Source: Candidatus Kaiserbacteria bacterium CG10_big_fil_rev_8_21_14_0_10_47_16 (GTDB lineage: Bacteria > Patescibacteriota > Minisyncoccia > Phycocordibacterales > UBA918). From it: 49,944 bases of DNA. Numbering within the stretch: position 1 is the stretch's first letter; each line of letters starts with the position of its first letter. The notes below the pieces were generated by a model. It did no database searches. It was not told the DNA's origin and worked only from the letters and a program-made list of their open reading frames with translations. Location of the stretch: assembly GCA_002773395.1 (NCBI GenBank), contig PFBI01000001.1:1-49944 (forward strand), in the 5' to 3' direction. Below are positions 1-8,359 of this stretch, one piece after another. Position numbers and translations under genes: made by a program.

Positions 1-1080
<1,080 letters not shown>

Positions 1081-1280
1081 TGGACAACGCATAGGTCTTC
1101 GGACCGCGTGCTAATTGGTCGATATTTTGTGCCTCAATTGAGCACAAAATACAAAGCTATAATGATGACGCTCAGAATTCATTTGACACAGGGAAAGACC
1201 GGAAGAGGATAAGACAAAAGAGAGTTTGTCTTTAGCATGATGCAGATACGTAAGTGATAGGTAATTTTCATATATACAAA

Positions 1281-1316
1281 AAACCGACAGCAAAACTGTC
1301 GGTTTTTTGTATATAG
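1281..1316. terminator. Bidirectional intrinsic terminator downstream of 16S
   Basis: AAAAAACCGACAG-CAAAA-CTGTCGGTTTTTT hairpin with flanking A/T tracts. Confidence 0.8.
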
Positions 1317-1349
1317 CTCTGTTAATTACACATGTTGAATGTCGGGTCC

Positions 1350-1700
1350 CTAGCTGCCTGGAATTGCTGATGATGGTGCACTATTTCTATTTGAAGGAGC
1401 AGTATAGAAGTAGTCAGGGGAGAGGCCTTGTGCGCGATTAAATCCAAAACTCTGAACAAAAAGATTTACAATTCCCCACAGGCTCACAATAATAACGAAT
1501 GCAAGAATGCCGTAGAGTGCGTTGCGCTTTGCTTTTGCGTGTCCGGTATCAGATTGATTTTGAATAATAAAGTACCGAGCAATATTGAATATAAAGACAA
1601 GGAACGCAATCGCAATGAGGAGCGGGATAACCCGATCATTGAGAAAGAGGAGGAGGCCGATTAAAAATTCTTGGATACTCATTGCTATAGTGTAACGCAT
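1350..1700 (-). CDS. Small two-TM protein, VirB2/TrbC-like T4SS pilin candidate
   Basis: 116-aa ORF (start probably at the internal ATG, MSIQEF..., end ~1682) with two hydrophobic helices and polar linker QNQSDTGHAKAKRNALYGI, resembling CPR T4SS-pilin-like proteins. Confidence 0.6.
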   Translation of the reverse strand: MRYTIAMSIQEFLIGLLLFLNDRVIPLLIAIAFLVFIFNIARYFIIQNQSDTGHAKAKRNALYGILAFVIIVSLWGIVNLFVQSFGFNRAQGLSPDYFYTAPSNRNSAPSSAIPGS

Positions 1701-1730
1701 AGACCCCCAGAAAAAGGGGTATTCTCTACA

Positions 1731-1758
1731 TTGACAAAAAGACTATATATGCTATAAT
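1731..1758 (+). promoter_or_regulatory. Consensus sigma70-type promoter
   Basis: TTGACA (1731-1736), 16-nt spacer, TATAAT (1753-1758). Confidence 0.8.
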
Positions 1759-1808
1759 AATATATGGAAGTGGCACCCTAGGAAGGTGTCACATCAGGGA
1801 GGTATCCC

Positions 1809-1997
1809 ATGAATTTTAATACTAAAAATGGTGACCTGCGTATCCGTTGGGTGTTACTCATCGGACTGATTGCTCTCTGGGCCCTGTGCACCGTGGTTCA
1901 CCCGATCTTCGTGATCGGGGCAGCTGCGGAGGGATCTTCGGATCTTGGAGAATACCTGCCGGTCTTTGACTGGTGGATGCAGTTTCTCCCGAAATAA
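1809..1997 (+). CDS. Small membrane protein of unknown function (62 aa)
   Basis: ORF MNFNTKNGDLRIRWVLLIGLIALWALCTVVHPIF... preceded by GGGAGG; own promoter and terminator. Confidence 0.65.
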   Translation: MNFNTKNGDLRIRWVLLIGLIALWALCTVVHPIFVIGAAAEGSSDLGEYLPVFDWWMQFLPK

Positions 1998-2011
1998 CGA
2001 ATCGAAAAGAA

Positions 2012-2056
2012 TAGAGGGGCGCTCGCAATACTACAGCGGCGCCCTTTTCTTTTGTG
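2012..2056 (+). terminator. Intrinsic terminator of the 1809-1997 ORF
   Basis: GGGGCGC...GCGCCC stem followed by TTTTCTTTT. Confidence 0.65.
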
Positions 2057-2112
2057 TTGAAGAAAGGCCTTCTTTCTGGTAGTATCTTCACACTTCTTCA
2101 TAAGAGGTATTT

Positions 2113-2185
2113 GCGGGCGTAGCTCAGTTGGTAGAGCATTCGACTGATACTCGAAAGGTCCTAGGTTCGACCCCTAGTGCCCGCA
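2113..2185 (+). tRNA. tRNA-Ile (anticodon GAT)
   Basis: Cloverleaf: acceptor GCGGGCG/TGCCCGC, D-arm GCTC..GAGC, anticodon arm TTCGA-CTGATAC-TCGAA, T-arm CTAGG-TTCGACC-CCTAG; CCA not encoded. Confidence 0.93.
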
Positions 2186-2210
2186 CAAATACGAGATTGT
2201 CCACAGTGTC

Positions 2211-2307
2211 TCGAAAGGTCCTAGGTTCGCACCACAAGAGTATATCCATTTCTATACTCACTTCGTTCGTTAGAAATTAGGTCACCCCTAGTGCCCGCAC
2301 AAATACG
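2211..2307 (+). repeat. Duplicated tRNA-Ile 3' half, interrupted by ~54 bp
   Basis: TCGAAAGGTCCTAGGTTCG (2211-2229) and ACCCCTAGTGCCCGCACAAATACG (2284-2307) copy 2151-2193; intervening 2230-2283 contains the inverted repeat GAGTATA/TATACTC. Confidence 0.85.
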
Positions 2308-2311
2308 GTAC

Positions 2312-2467
2312 TCATCTATAGGTTGCAGCGGAGACGGTTTGATATTCGGCGGCACTGATTTCGGTGTAGAGATTGTGTACGAGTGAGATGGTAAAAAGAC
2401 TAAAGCCGATAATGAGCAACCACGCAACGGTGGAAAATAATCGGTACTCCTCAAGTCGTTTACTCAT
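2312..2467 (-). CDS. 51-aa single-TM protein of unknown function (below ORF-track cutoff)
   Basis: Manual translation: MSKRLEEYRLFSTVAWLLIIGFSLFTISLVHNLYTEISAAEYQTVSAATYR*. Confidence 0.5.
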   Translation of the reverse strand: MSKRLEEYRLFSTVAWLLIIGFSLFTISLVHNLYTEISAAEYQTVSAATYR

Positions 2468-2520
2468 AGGCATATAGTGTAGCACTGAGGAAATCTGGCG
2501 TATACTAGGTTCACTCTCAT

Positions 2521-3027
2521 ATGAACATACAGGAGAAAGTTGAAGAAACGTTTTTGAGCACCGACGTCCTGTCGGACATTTTTCATATTAGTCTTGTCGT
2601 AAAAATGGGATACGGAGTTCTCCGCATTCTTCTGGGTATCGCATTTCTTAAGTTGCACGGATGGGAAATCTCGACGCTCGTATACCATTTGCTTTCGTAT
2701 GAAGTTGCGGAGGATCCGGGAGACCTGCTCGTTGGGATAGTGAATGTGGTACTCATCCACATGCCGGTGACCGTGTCTTATTTCCTCGCATTTTATTTTA
2801 TCTTCTGGGGACTTTTTGATACGGTTCTCTCGTACTTTCTTTTTCTCAAGAAAAAGTGGGCGTACCCAACAGCATTTGCACTTATTGGTACCTTTGGACT
2901 TTATGAAATTATCCGATTCCTTCACAACCATTCCATCATTCTATTTTGCGTGATTCTTGTAGATATTTTGATTCTAATACTGATGGTTCGAGAATATCGC
3001 CGGCTTTTTGTACTGAAGATTGCGTGA
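2521..3027 (+). CDS. DUF2127-like integral membrane protein
   Basis: 168 aa, four hydrophobic segments; overall pattern resembles DUF2127 proteins. Confidence 0.65.
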   Translation: MNIQEKVEETFLSTDVLSDIFHISLVVKMGYGVLRILLGIAFLKLHGWEISTLVYHLLSYEVAEDPGDLLVGIVNVVLIHMPVTVSYFLAFYFIFWGLFDTVLSYFLFLKKKWAYPTAFALIGTFGLYEIIRFLHNHSIILFCVILVDILILILMVREYRRLFVLKIA

Positions 3028-3083
3028 TTTTCTAAGGTAGGCGCTTTTGCCTGAATTAGTATATAGTTGAATGACATATTGAT

Positions 3084-4424
3084 ATGGATAGGTACAAAGC
3101 ATACTTTGAAGGGAAGAAAGTAACGGTCATGGGCTTAGGGCTTCTGGGGCGCGGCATCGGAGACGCGGCCGCTTTGGCTGAGTGTGGCGCTGAGGTGATT
3201 GTGACTGACATGAAGAGTGAAGCGGAGCTCGCAACATCAGTTGCAGCGCTGAAGGATTTTTCTAATATTACGTTCGTACTCGGAGAACATAGGTTGGAGG
3301 ATTTTGAAAAGCGAGATCTTGTTCTGGTTGCTGCAGGGGTGCCGATGGATTCAGAGTATGTAGCGCACGCCCGCAAAGCGGGCGTGCGACTTGCGCAGAG
3401 CGCAGCGCTTTTTGTAGAACTTTCAAAGATTCCTGTCATCGGTGTGACGGGGACACGGGGAAAATCGACTGTCACGCATATGATTCACCATGTGCTTGAG
3501 GTGACGACGGGAGAGAAGGTGTTGCTCGGCGGGAACGTGCGCGGTGTTTCAAACCTTCAACTCTTAAAAGAAGTACACGAGGATTCGCTTGCGGTGATGG
3601 AGCTTGATTCGTGGCAGCTGCAAGGATTTGGATGGGACGAAGTGAGTCCGCAAATTGCGGTGTTCACCAACCTGATGCCAGACCACCTCAATTACTACAA
3701 TGGGGACATGCGCGCGTATTTTAGAGATAAGGCAAATATTTTCCTCTACCAAGAGCCGAGCGGAACGCTCATCATCATCCCAGAACTTTTGCCGCAGATA
3801 GAAGCGTATGCAAAAGAGAAGGGAATAGAACTTCAGCAAGAAATAATCCTCGCTGATAGCTCAGTGCTCCCAGAGGACTGCCTGCTCGCACTCCCAGGGG
3901 AACACAATCGACTGAATGCTGCACTTGCGCACCGTGCGCTCATTGCGACTGGTCTCACTGATGAAGAAATCTTTGAAGGGCTTGCTTCGTTCCCCGGCCT
4001 TCCGGGGCGTCTACAGTATCTCGGCTCAGTTGAGGGTGTTAAAATATATAACGACAACAATGCAACGACGCCTGCAGCAACGATTGCAGCACTCCGTGCA
4101 CTTGGCGAAGAAGAAAAGAAAAACGTTGTCCTCATTATGGGAGGGAGTGATAAAGGTATTGAGATGGACGAGCTTGGTACAGAGATTGCCCTCCGCGTAA
4201 AACACACCATTCTCTTGCCCGGTACGGGAACGGACCGCATACGCGCCTCACTTCCTGAGGCAGTGAGCGTTACTTCCATGGCAGAGGCTGTCGAGAAGGC
4301 GAGAGAACGTGCAGAGACAGGTGACACGATTGTACTTTCACCAGCCTTTGCATCGTTTGGACTCTTCAAAAATGAATATGAACGAGGGGACGCATTTGTC
4401 GACATAATTAACACATTACTATGA
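3084..4424 (+). CDS. murD: UDP-N-acetylmuramoylalanine--D-glutamate ligase
   Basis: KKVTVMGLGLLGRGIG N-terminus, VIGVTGTRGKSTVTHMI P-loop, NDNNATTPAATIAAL, MGGSDKG. Confidence 0.93.
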   Translation: MDRYKAYFEGKKVTVMGLGLLGRGIGDAAALAECGAEVIVTDMKSEAELATSVAALKDFSNITFVLGEHRLEDFEKRDLVLVAAGVPMDSEYVAHARKAGVRLAQSAALFVELSKIPVIGVTGTRGKSTVTHMIHHVLEVTTGEKVLLGGNVRGVSNLQLLKEVHEDSLAVMELDSWQLQGFGWDEVSPQIAVFTNLMPDHLNYYNGDMRAYFRDKANIFLYQEPSGTLIIIPELLPQIEAYAKEKGIELQQEIILADSSVLPEDCLLALPGEHNRLNAALAHRALIATGLTDEEIFEGLASFPGLPGRLQYLGSVEGVKIYNDNNATTPAATIAALRALGEEEKKNVVLIMGGSDKGIEMDELGTEIALRVKHTILLPGTGTDRIRASLPEAVSVTSMAEAVEKARERAETGDTIVLSPAFASFGLFKNEYERGDAFVDIINTLL

Positions 4425-5176
4425 TTGGAATTTTTGATTCAGGAATGGGAGGACTCACCGTTATGCGGGCAATCCGTGATGTGTTGCCAGACTCGGATAT
4501 TATCTACTTTGGCGATATAAAACATGCTCCGTATGGTTCACGTTCACGTTCGGAACTCTCAGTCCTAACGGCACAAGCAGTGAAGCGACTTCAAATGAAC
4601 GGCGCGACAAAAATTGTGAGTGCCTGCAACAGTCTCTCAGCCTCACTTGCCGTATCAGTGTTCGATGTCTTCTCTCTTGAACCAGGACACATTATAGAAA
4701 TGGTTGGCCCGACAGTGTCATATCTTAAAGATGTTGATGCGCACGTTATGCTCGTGGCAACTCCTGCGACGATTGACTCGGAACTTTACCAACAGGCATT
4801 TCAAATGCTCGGAAAGGATGTGCAGTACACCGGTATCTCAGATCTTGCGGGCGCTATTGAATTTGGAGCATCTCGTCAAAAGATAAAAGAAATTATCGAG
4901 TACAGTTTTGAAGGAAAGGAGCGAAATTTTGATTTGCTCGTACTTGCGTGCACACACTACCCACTCGTTACCGATATTTTCCAAGAAGTGTTTGGGAAGG
5001 AGATACGTATTTTTGATCCCGCATTTGCCGTGGCAGAGCGTGCGAAGAAACTCTTTTGGCCACAGGAGGTGGGGAATGGAACAACAAAGTTTCTTATTAG
5101 TGAGGACTCAGAGTTTTTCCGAGAGCGAGTCGCTGAAATGTTCCCTGAGTCACCATTCACTATTGAGGTGGTCTGA
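4421..5176 (+). CDS. murI: Glutamate racemase
   Basis: MIGIFDSGMGGLTVMRAI, DIIYFGDIKHAPYGSRS, ACNSLSA, LACTHYPL motifs. Confidence 0.95.
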   Translation: MIGIFDSGMGGLTVMRAIRDVLPDSDIIYFGDIKHAPYGSRSRSELSVLTAQAVKRLQMNGATKIVSACNSLSASLAVSVFDVFSLEPGHIIEMVGPTVSYLKDVDAHVMLVATPATIDSELYQQAFQMLGKDVQYTGISDLAGAIEFGASRQKIKEIIEYSFEGKERNFDLLVLACTHYPLVTDIFQEVFGKEIRIFDPAFAVAERAKKLFWPQEVGNGTTKFLISEDSEFFRERVAEMFPESPFTIEVV

Positions 5177-5185
5177 TAGGTATGA

Positions 5186-5268
5186 ACCCCGTTAGAGGGA
5201 TAAGAAGATATGAATTCTAAAATAATTATTGATAAGAGAGATGCGAATAAAGAACCCTCTAACGGGGT
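5186..5268. repeat. 14-bp perfect inverted repeat spanning the murC start
   Basis: ACCCCGTTAGAGGG (5186-5199) and CCCTCTAACGGGGT (5255-5268), 55-bp interior containing the ATG at 5210. Confidence 0.9.
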
Positions 5269-6559
5269 GAAATTAAACGATTTTACAAAAGTACACTTTA
5301 TCGGCGTAGGAGGCATTGGGATGTCTGCACTGGCGCGACTGGCGCTCCATGAAGGAAAGAGCGTGAGCGGGAGTGACCGTGCAATTTCAGATATCACAAA
5401 GGCACTCGAAGCCGAGGGCGCGGTAGTGATTGGCGAGCAAGAAGCAAAGAATATTTCTGACGATATTGATCTTGTGGTATATACCGAAGCGATGTCGAAG
5501 GATCATCCAGAGATGGTCGCCGCTCGCGAGAAAGAAATTCCGATGATGAATTATTTTTCTGCCCTCGCTATGGTGGTGAATGAGTATCACCTCATTGCAG
5601 TTGCGGGGTCACATGGAAAGACTACGACGACGGCGATGCTTACCGATATATTTGAAGAAGCAGAGAAAGACCCAACTGCAATTATTGGTTCGTTGCGGAG
5701 TAAAACAAAGAGTAATTTCCGTGCTGGTAAAAGTCAGTATGCAATTGTGGAAGCGTGTGAATATAAACGAGACTTTCTCCACCTTGCGCCGACGGTGCTC
5801 GTGATTACTAACATTGAAGCGGAGCATCTCGACTACTACAAAGACCTCGCTGATGTGCAAAGTGCCTTCCGTGAGTTTGCCGAGAAAGTACCTGAGAATG
5901 GTGCGGTGATTGCAAATATCCTCGATCCGAATGTTGCACCGATTGTGGAAGGGCTCTCATGTACCGTGATTGACTACACGAAGTTCATGGACCCACTTCT
6001 TGATTTGAAACAACCAGGACTCCATAGTCATATGAATGCTGCTGCGGCAATCGCGGTAGCGGTAAATGAAGGGATTGATCCACTTGAGGCAAAAGCTGCG
6101 CTCGAAGAATTTGCTGGTACGTGGCGACGATTTGAATATAAGGGAGAGGTGAATGGCGCAAAAGTGTACGACGACTACGGGCACCATCCATCGGAGATTC
6201 GTGCAACACTACAAGGTACGCGTGAGCTCTATCCTGAGCGAAAGATAACATTGGTATATCAGCCGCACCTCGACTCACGTACGGAGAAACTCTTTGATGA
6301 CTTTGTTCATGAACTCGCAAAAGCGGATACGCTCATTTTGACACCAGCTTATGTTGCTCGTGATGTTGGTGGCTCGCATGACTCTACCAAGAAATTGTAT
6401 GAAGAAATTGCAAAAACGCATGCGCATGCAGAGTACATTGAAGACCTGTCTGCCATTGCAGCGCGAGTGAAAGAACTTGTAACTGCAGACGATGTGGTTC
6501 TAGTGATGGGAGCGGGAGACGTTACGAAAGTCACGGAACTCTTGACACCTAGCATTTAA
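5210..6559 (+). CDS. murC: UDP-N-acetylmuramate--L-alanine ligase
   Basis: FTKVHFIGVGGIGMSALARL, AVAGSHGKTTTTAML, YDDYGHHPSEIRAT. Alternative in-frame GTG start at 5267. Confidence 0.94.
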   Translation: MNSKIIIDKRDANKEPSNGVKLNDFTKVHFIGVGGIGMSALARLALHEGKSVSGSDRAISDITKALEAEGAVVIGEQEAKNISDDIDLVVYTEAMSKDHPEMVAAREKEIPMMNYFSALAMVVNEYHLIAVAGSHGKTTTTAMLTDIFEEAEKDPTAIIGSLRSKTKSNFRAGKSQYAIVEACEYKRDFLHLAPTVLVITNIEAEHLDYYKDLADVQSAFREFAEKVPENGAVIANILDPNVAPIVEGLSCTVIDYTKFMDPLLDLKQPGLHSHMNAAAAIAVAVNEGIDPLEAKAALEEFAGTWRRFEYKGEVNGAKVYDDYGHHPSEIRATLQGTRELYPERKITLVYQPHLDSRTEKLFDDFVHELAKADTLILTPAYVARDVGGSHDSTKKLYEEIAKTHAHAEYIEDLSAIAARVKELVTADDVVLVMGAGDVTKVTELLTPSI

Positions 6560-6570
6560 CAACGTATGGT
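6542..6570 (+). promoter_or_regulatory. Promoter inside the murC 3' end for the following ORF
   Basis: TTGACA (6542-6547), 17-nt spacer, TATGGT (6565-6570). Confidence 0.6.
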
Positions 6571-6619
6571 CTTTGGAGAATAACCACAGCAATCAGGCTG
6601 TTTGCCGAAGGAGGCGACG

Positions 6620-7174
6620 TTGCGATACATTCTCGTACTCGGTAACGACTATAATCTGCAGTTCAAGACAATTGGACGTGGCACCAAAATGCGCTGCTAT
6701 GAGGCTCTACAGCGGGGTGAGGATATTATCCGCAATGATGAGCAGCACATGCTGACCTACATCATAAGTGCGGGTATTGGCGGGGGGATGCCCGAAGGGG
6801 AAACCTTTGCTGCCCAGATGAAGGACCACATGTTCCCGGACCGCCCGAATTTCACGTTATTTGAGGTCAACTACGATGACGCTGTACCATGGGGCCTGTA
6901 TCGGGAAATAGAATGGGCGGTCAAGGCGGTTCGCGAAATGGCGGACAGGAATCCTCTCATTGAGGTTCCGATCAACACTCGGTCGTGGCCGAGGGTCAAG
7001 TTCATCGCACGGCAATTTCCCGATGTCGAGTTTCGGCATGTGCCATCGTTCGAACCACCGGCGTCACGTCTCCATGAGACGTTGGGTTGGATCAAGCTCC
7101 TTATGATTCGCATCCCGATCTTCGGGCCTGCCGCTGAAAGTTTCAGGCGGCGGTACTACTGGGGTGGGTACTGA
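6620..7174 (+). CDS. YdcF/DUF218-like protein (tentative); TTG start with strong SD
   Basis: ORF 6602-7174; AAGGAGG (6608-6614) lies 5 nt before TTG at 6620 (MRYILVLGNDYNLQF...). ISAGIGGGMPEGETFAAQM resembles the DUF218 motif. Confidence 0.6.
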   Translation: MRYILVLGNDYNLQFKTIGRGTKMRCYEALQRGEDIIRNDEQHMLTYIISAGIGGGMPEGETFAAQMKDHMFPDRPNFTLFEVNYDDAVPWGLYREIEWAVKAVREMADRNPLIEVPINTRSWPRVKFIARQFPDVEFRHVPSFEPPASRLHETLGWIKLLMIRIPIFGPAAESFRRRYYWGGY

Positions 7175-7183
7175 TGTATTGGT

Positions 7184-7218
7184 GCTGGGTGGCTTCGGCT
7201 GCCCAGCGCTTTTCTTTT
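7184..7218 (+). terminator. Intrinsic terminator with UUCG tetraloop
   Basis: GCTGGGTGGC-TTCG-GCTGCCCAGC followed by GCTTTTCTTTTT. Confidence 0.85.
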
Positions 7219-7245
7219 TATGGGTTGAGTGGTACGTTTGTGCGT

Positions 7246-7917
7246 ATGAACGGAACACTTTCAATTGTCGCAACTCCAATAGGAAATCTGGAAGATATCA
7301 CACTGCGAGCAATTCGTGTACTTGGTGAAGCAGAATATATTTTATGTGAAGATACTCGCGTGACAGGGAAACTCCTTGGACACTATGCCGTTTCGACAAA
7401 GACGAAACGATACGATGCACACACAAGTGAACATGCGCATGAACAGATTCTAAAAGATCTCGCAGATGGGAAGTGTATTGCACTTATTTCTGATGCGGGT
7501 ACACCAGGGATTTCAGATCCTGGAGTACTGTTGATTCAGCGCGCGCGTGAAGCGGGCGTAGTCATTGAAGCAATCCCCGGACCGTCGTCAGTCACTGCTG
7601 CATTTTCGATTGCAGGTATCGTCGGGAATCAGTTCGCCTTTTTAGGTTTTATTCCACAAAAGAAAGGAAGAAAAACCTTTTTTGAGGAACTTGCTGACTA
7701 CGAGATACCCGTTATCTTTTTTGAATCGGTACATCGTATTATGAAGACACTAGAATCTCTTGCTGAATATACGGATGATCGGACGATTGTTGTCTGTCGT
7801 GAGCTGACGAAAATGCACGAAGAAGTAGTGCGCGGGAGTGCCGCCGAAGCATTGCAGTACTTTACTGAGAATGCGGATCATCAGAGAGGTGAATTTGTCG
7901 TCATAGTTGGTCCGTAG
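7246..7917 (+). CDS. rsmI: 16S rRNA (cytidine(1402)-2'-O)-methyltransferase
   Basis: MNGTLSIVATPIGNLEDITLRAIRVL, CEDTRVTGKLL, ALISDAGTPGISDPG, AIPGPSSVTAA. The 7174 start is unlikely because a terminator lies in the extension. Confidence 0.95.
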   Translation: MNGTLSIVATPIGNLEDITLRAIRVLGEAEYILCEDTRVTGKLLGHYAVSTKTKRYDAHTSEHAHEQILKDLADGKCIALISDAGTPGISDPGVLLIQRAREAGVVIEAIPGPSSVTAAFSIAGIVGNQFAFLGFIPQKKGRKTFFEELADYEIPVIFFESVHRIMKTLESLAEYTDDRTIVVCRELTKMHEEVVRGSAAEALQYFTENADHQRGEFVVIVGP

Positions 7918-8016
7918 GCGAGTCGTTTTTTGGGATGGTATACTATGTATCAATAGGAGCGAAGGCGTCCAGCAATTTCTTCTGTCGCCTTATTTCATTC
8001 ATTCATTATTTCATTT

Positions 8017-8277
8017 ATGTCACGAGAATCACTTATTTTTGTTTTTGGGTTTATTGTTTTTTTCAGTCCGTTTATTGGTATTCCACGAGATTGGAAAGAT
8101 ATAGGACTTATGGTTATTGGCGGATTGGTTATGCTGTTCGGATTTTTACTCCGGCGTGCAGCGTTCTTGCGCTCAATAGAAAACGAGTCGGGAGAGCGAA
8201 ACGATGAGATGTTTTCAGAACCGTCATTTTCTCCAACAGCGCACGGGCAAGAAGCAACAATGGTCACCGATAAATAA
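8017..8277 (+). CDS. Small membrane protein, unknown function
   Basis: 86 aa with two hydrophobic helices and polar tail. Confidence 0.5.
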   Translation: MSRESLIFVFGFIVFFSPFIGIPRDWKDIGLMVIGGLVMLFGFLLRRAAFLRSIENESGERNDEMFSEPSFSPTAHGQEATMVTDK

Positions 8278-8359
8278 TCGTACTGAAGTTGGTGTCGCCA
8301 TCATATCCCGCACTCGCTATTTTGAATGACGATGGATGCGCTATAATACGCGTATTAGT

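Noticed and set aside
4421-4440. GGAATT just downstream of several start codons (murI, rfbA) complementary to the altered 16S tail
   Set aside because: These bases encode the conserved G-I residues of the protein N-termini, so the match is probably coincidental without genome-wide statistics.
7174-7245. Upstream extension of rsmI (start at 7174)
   Set aside because: Extension contains a UUCG terminator hairpin and U-tract; the conserved MNGTLSIVATPIGNLEDITL start is at 7246.
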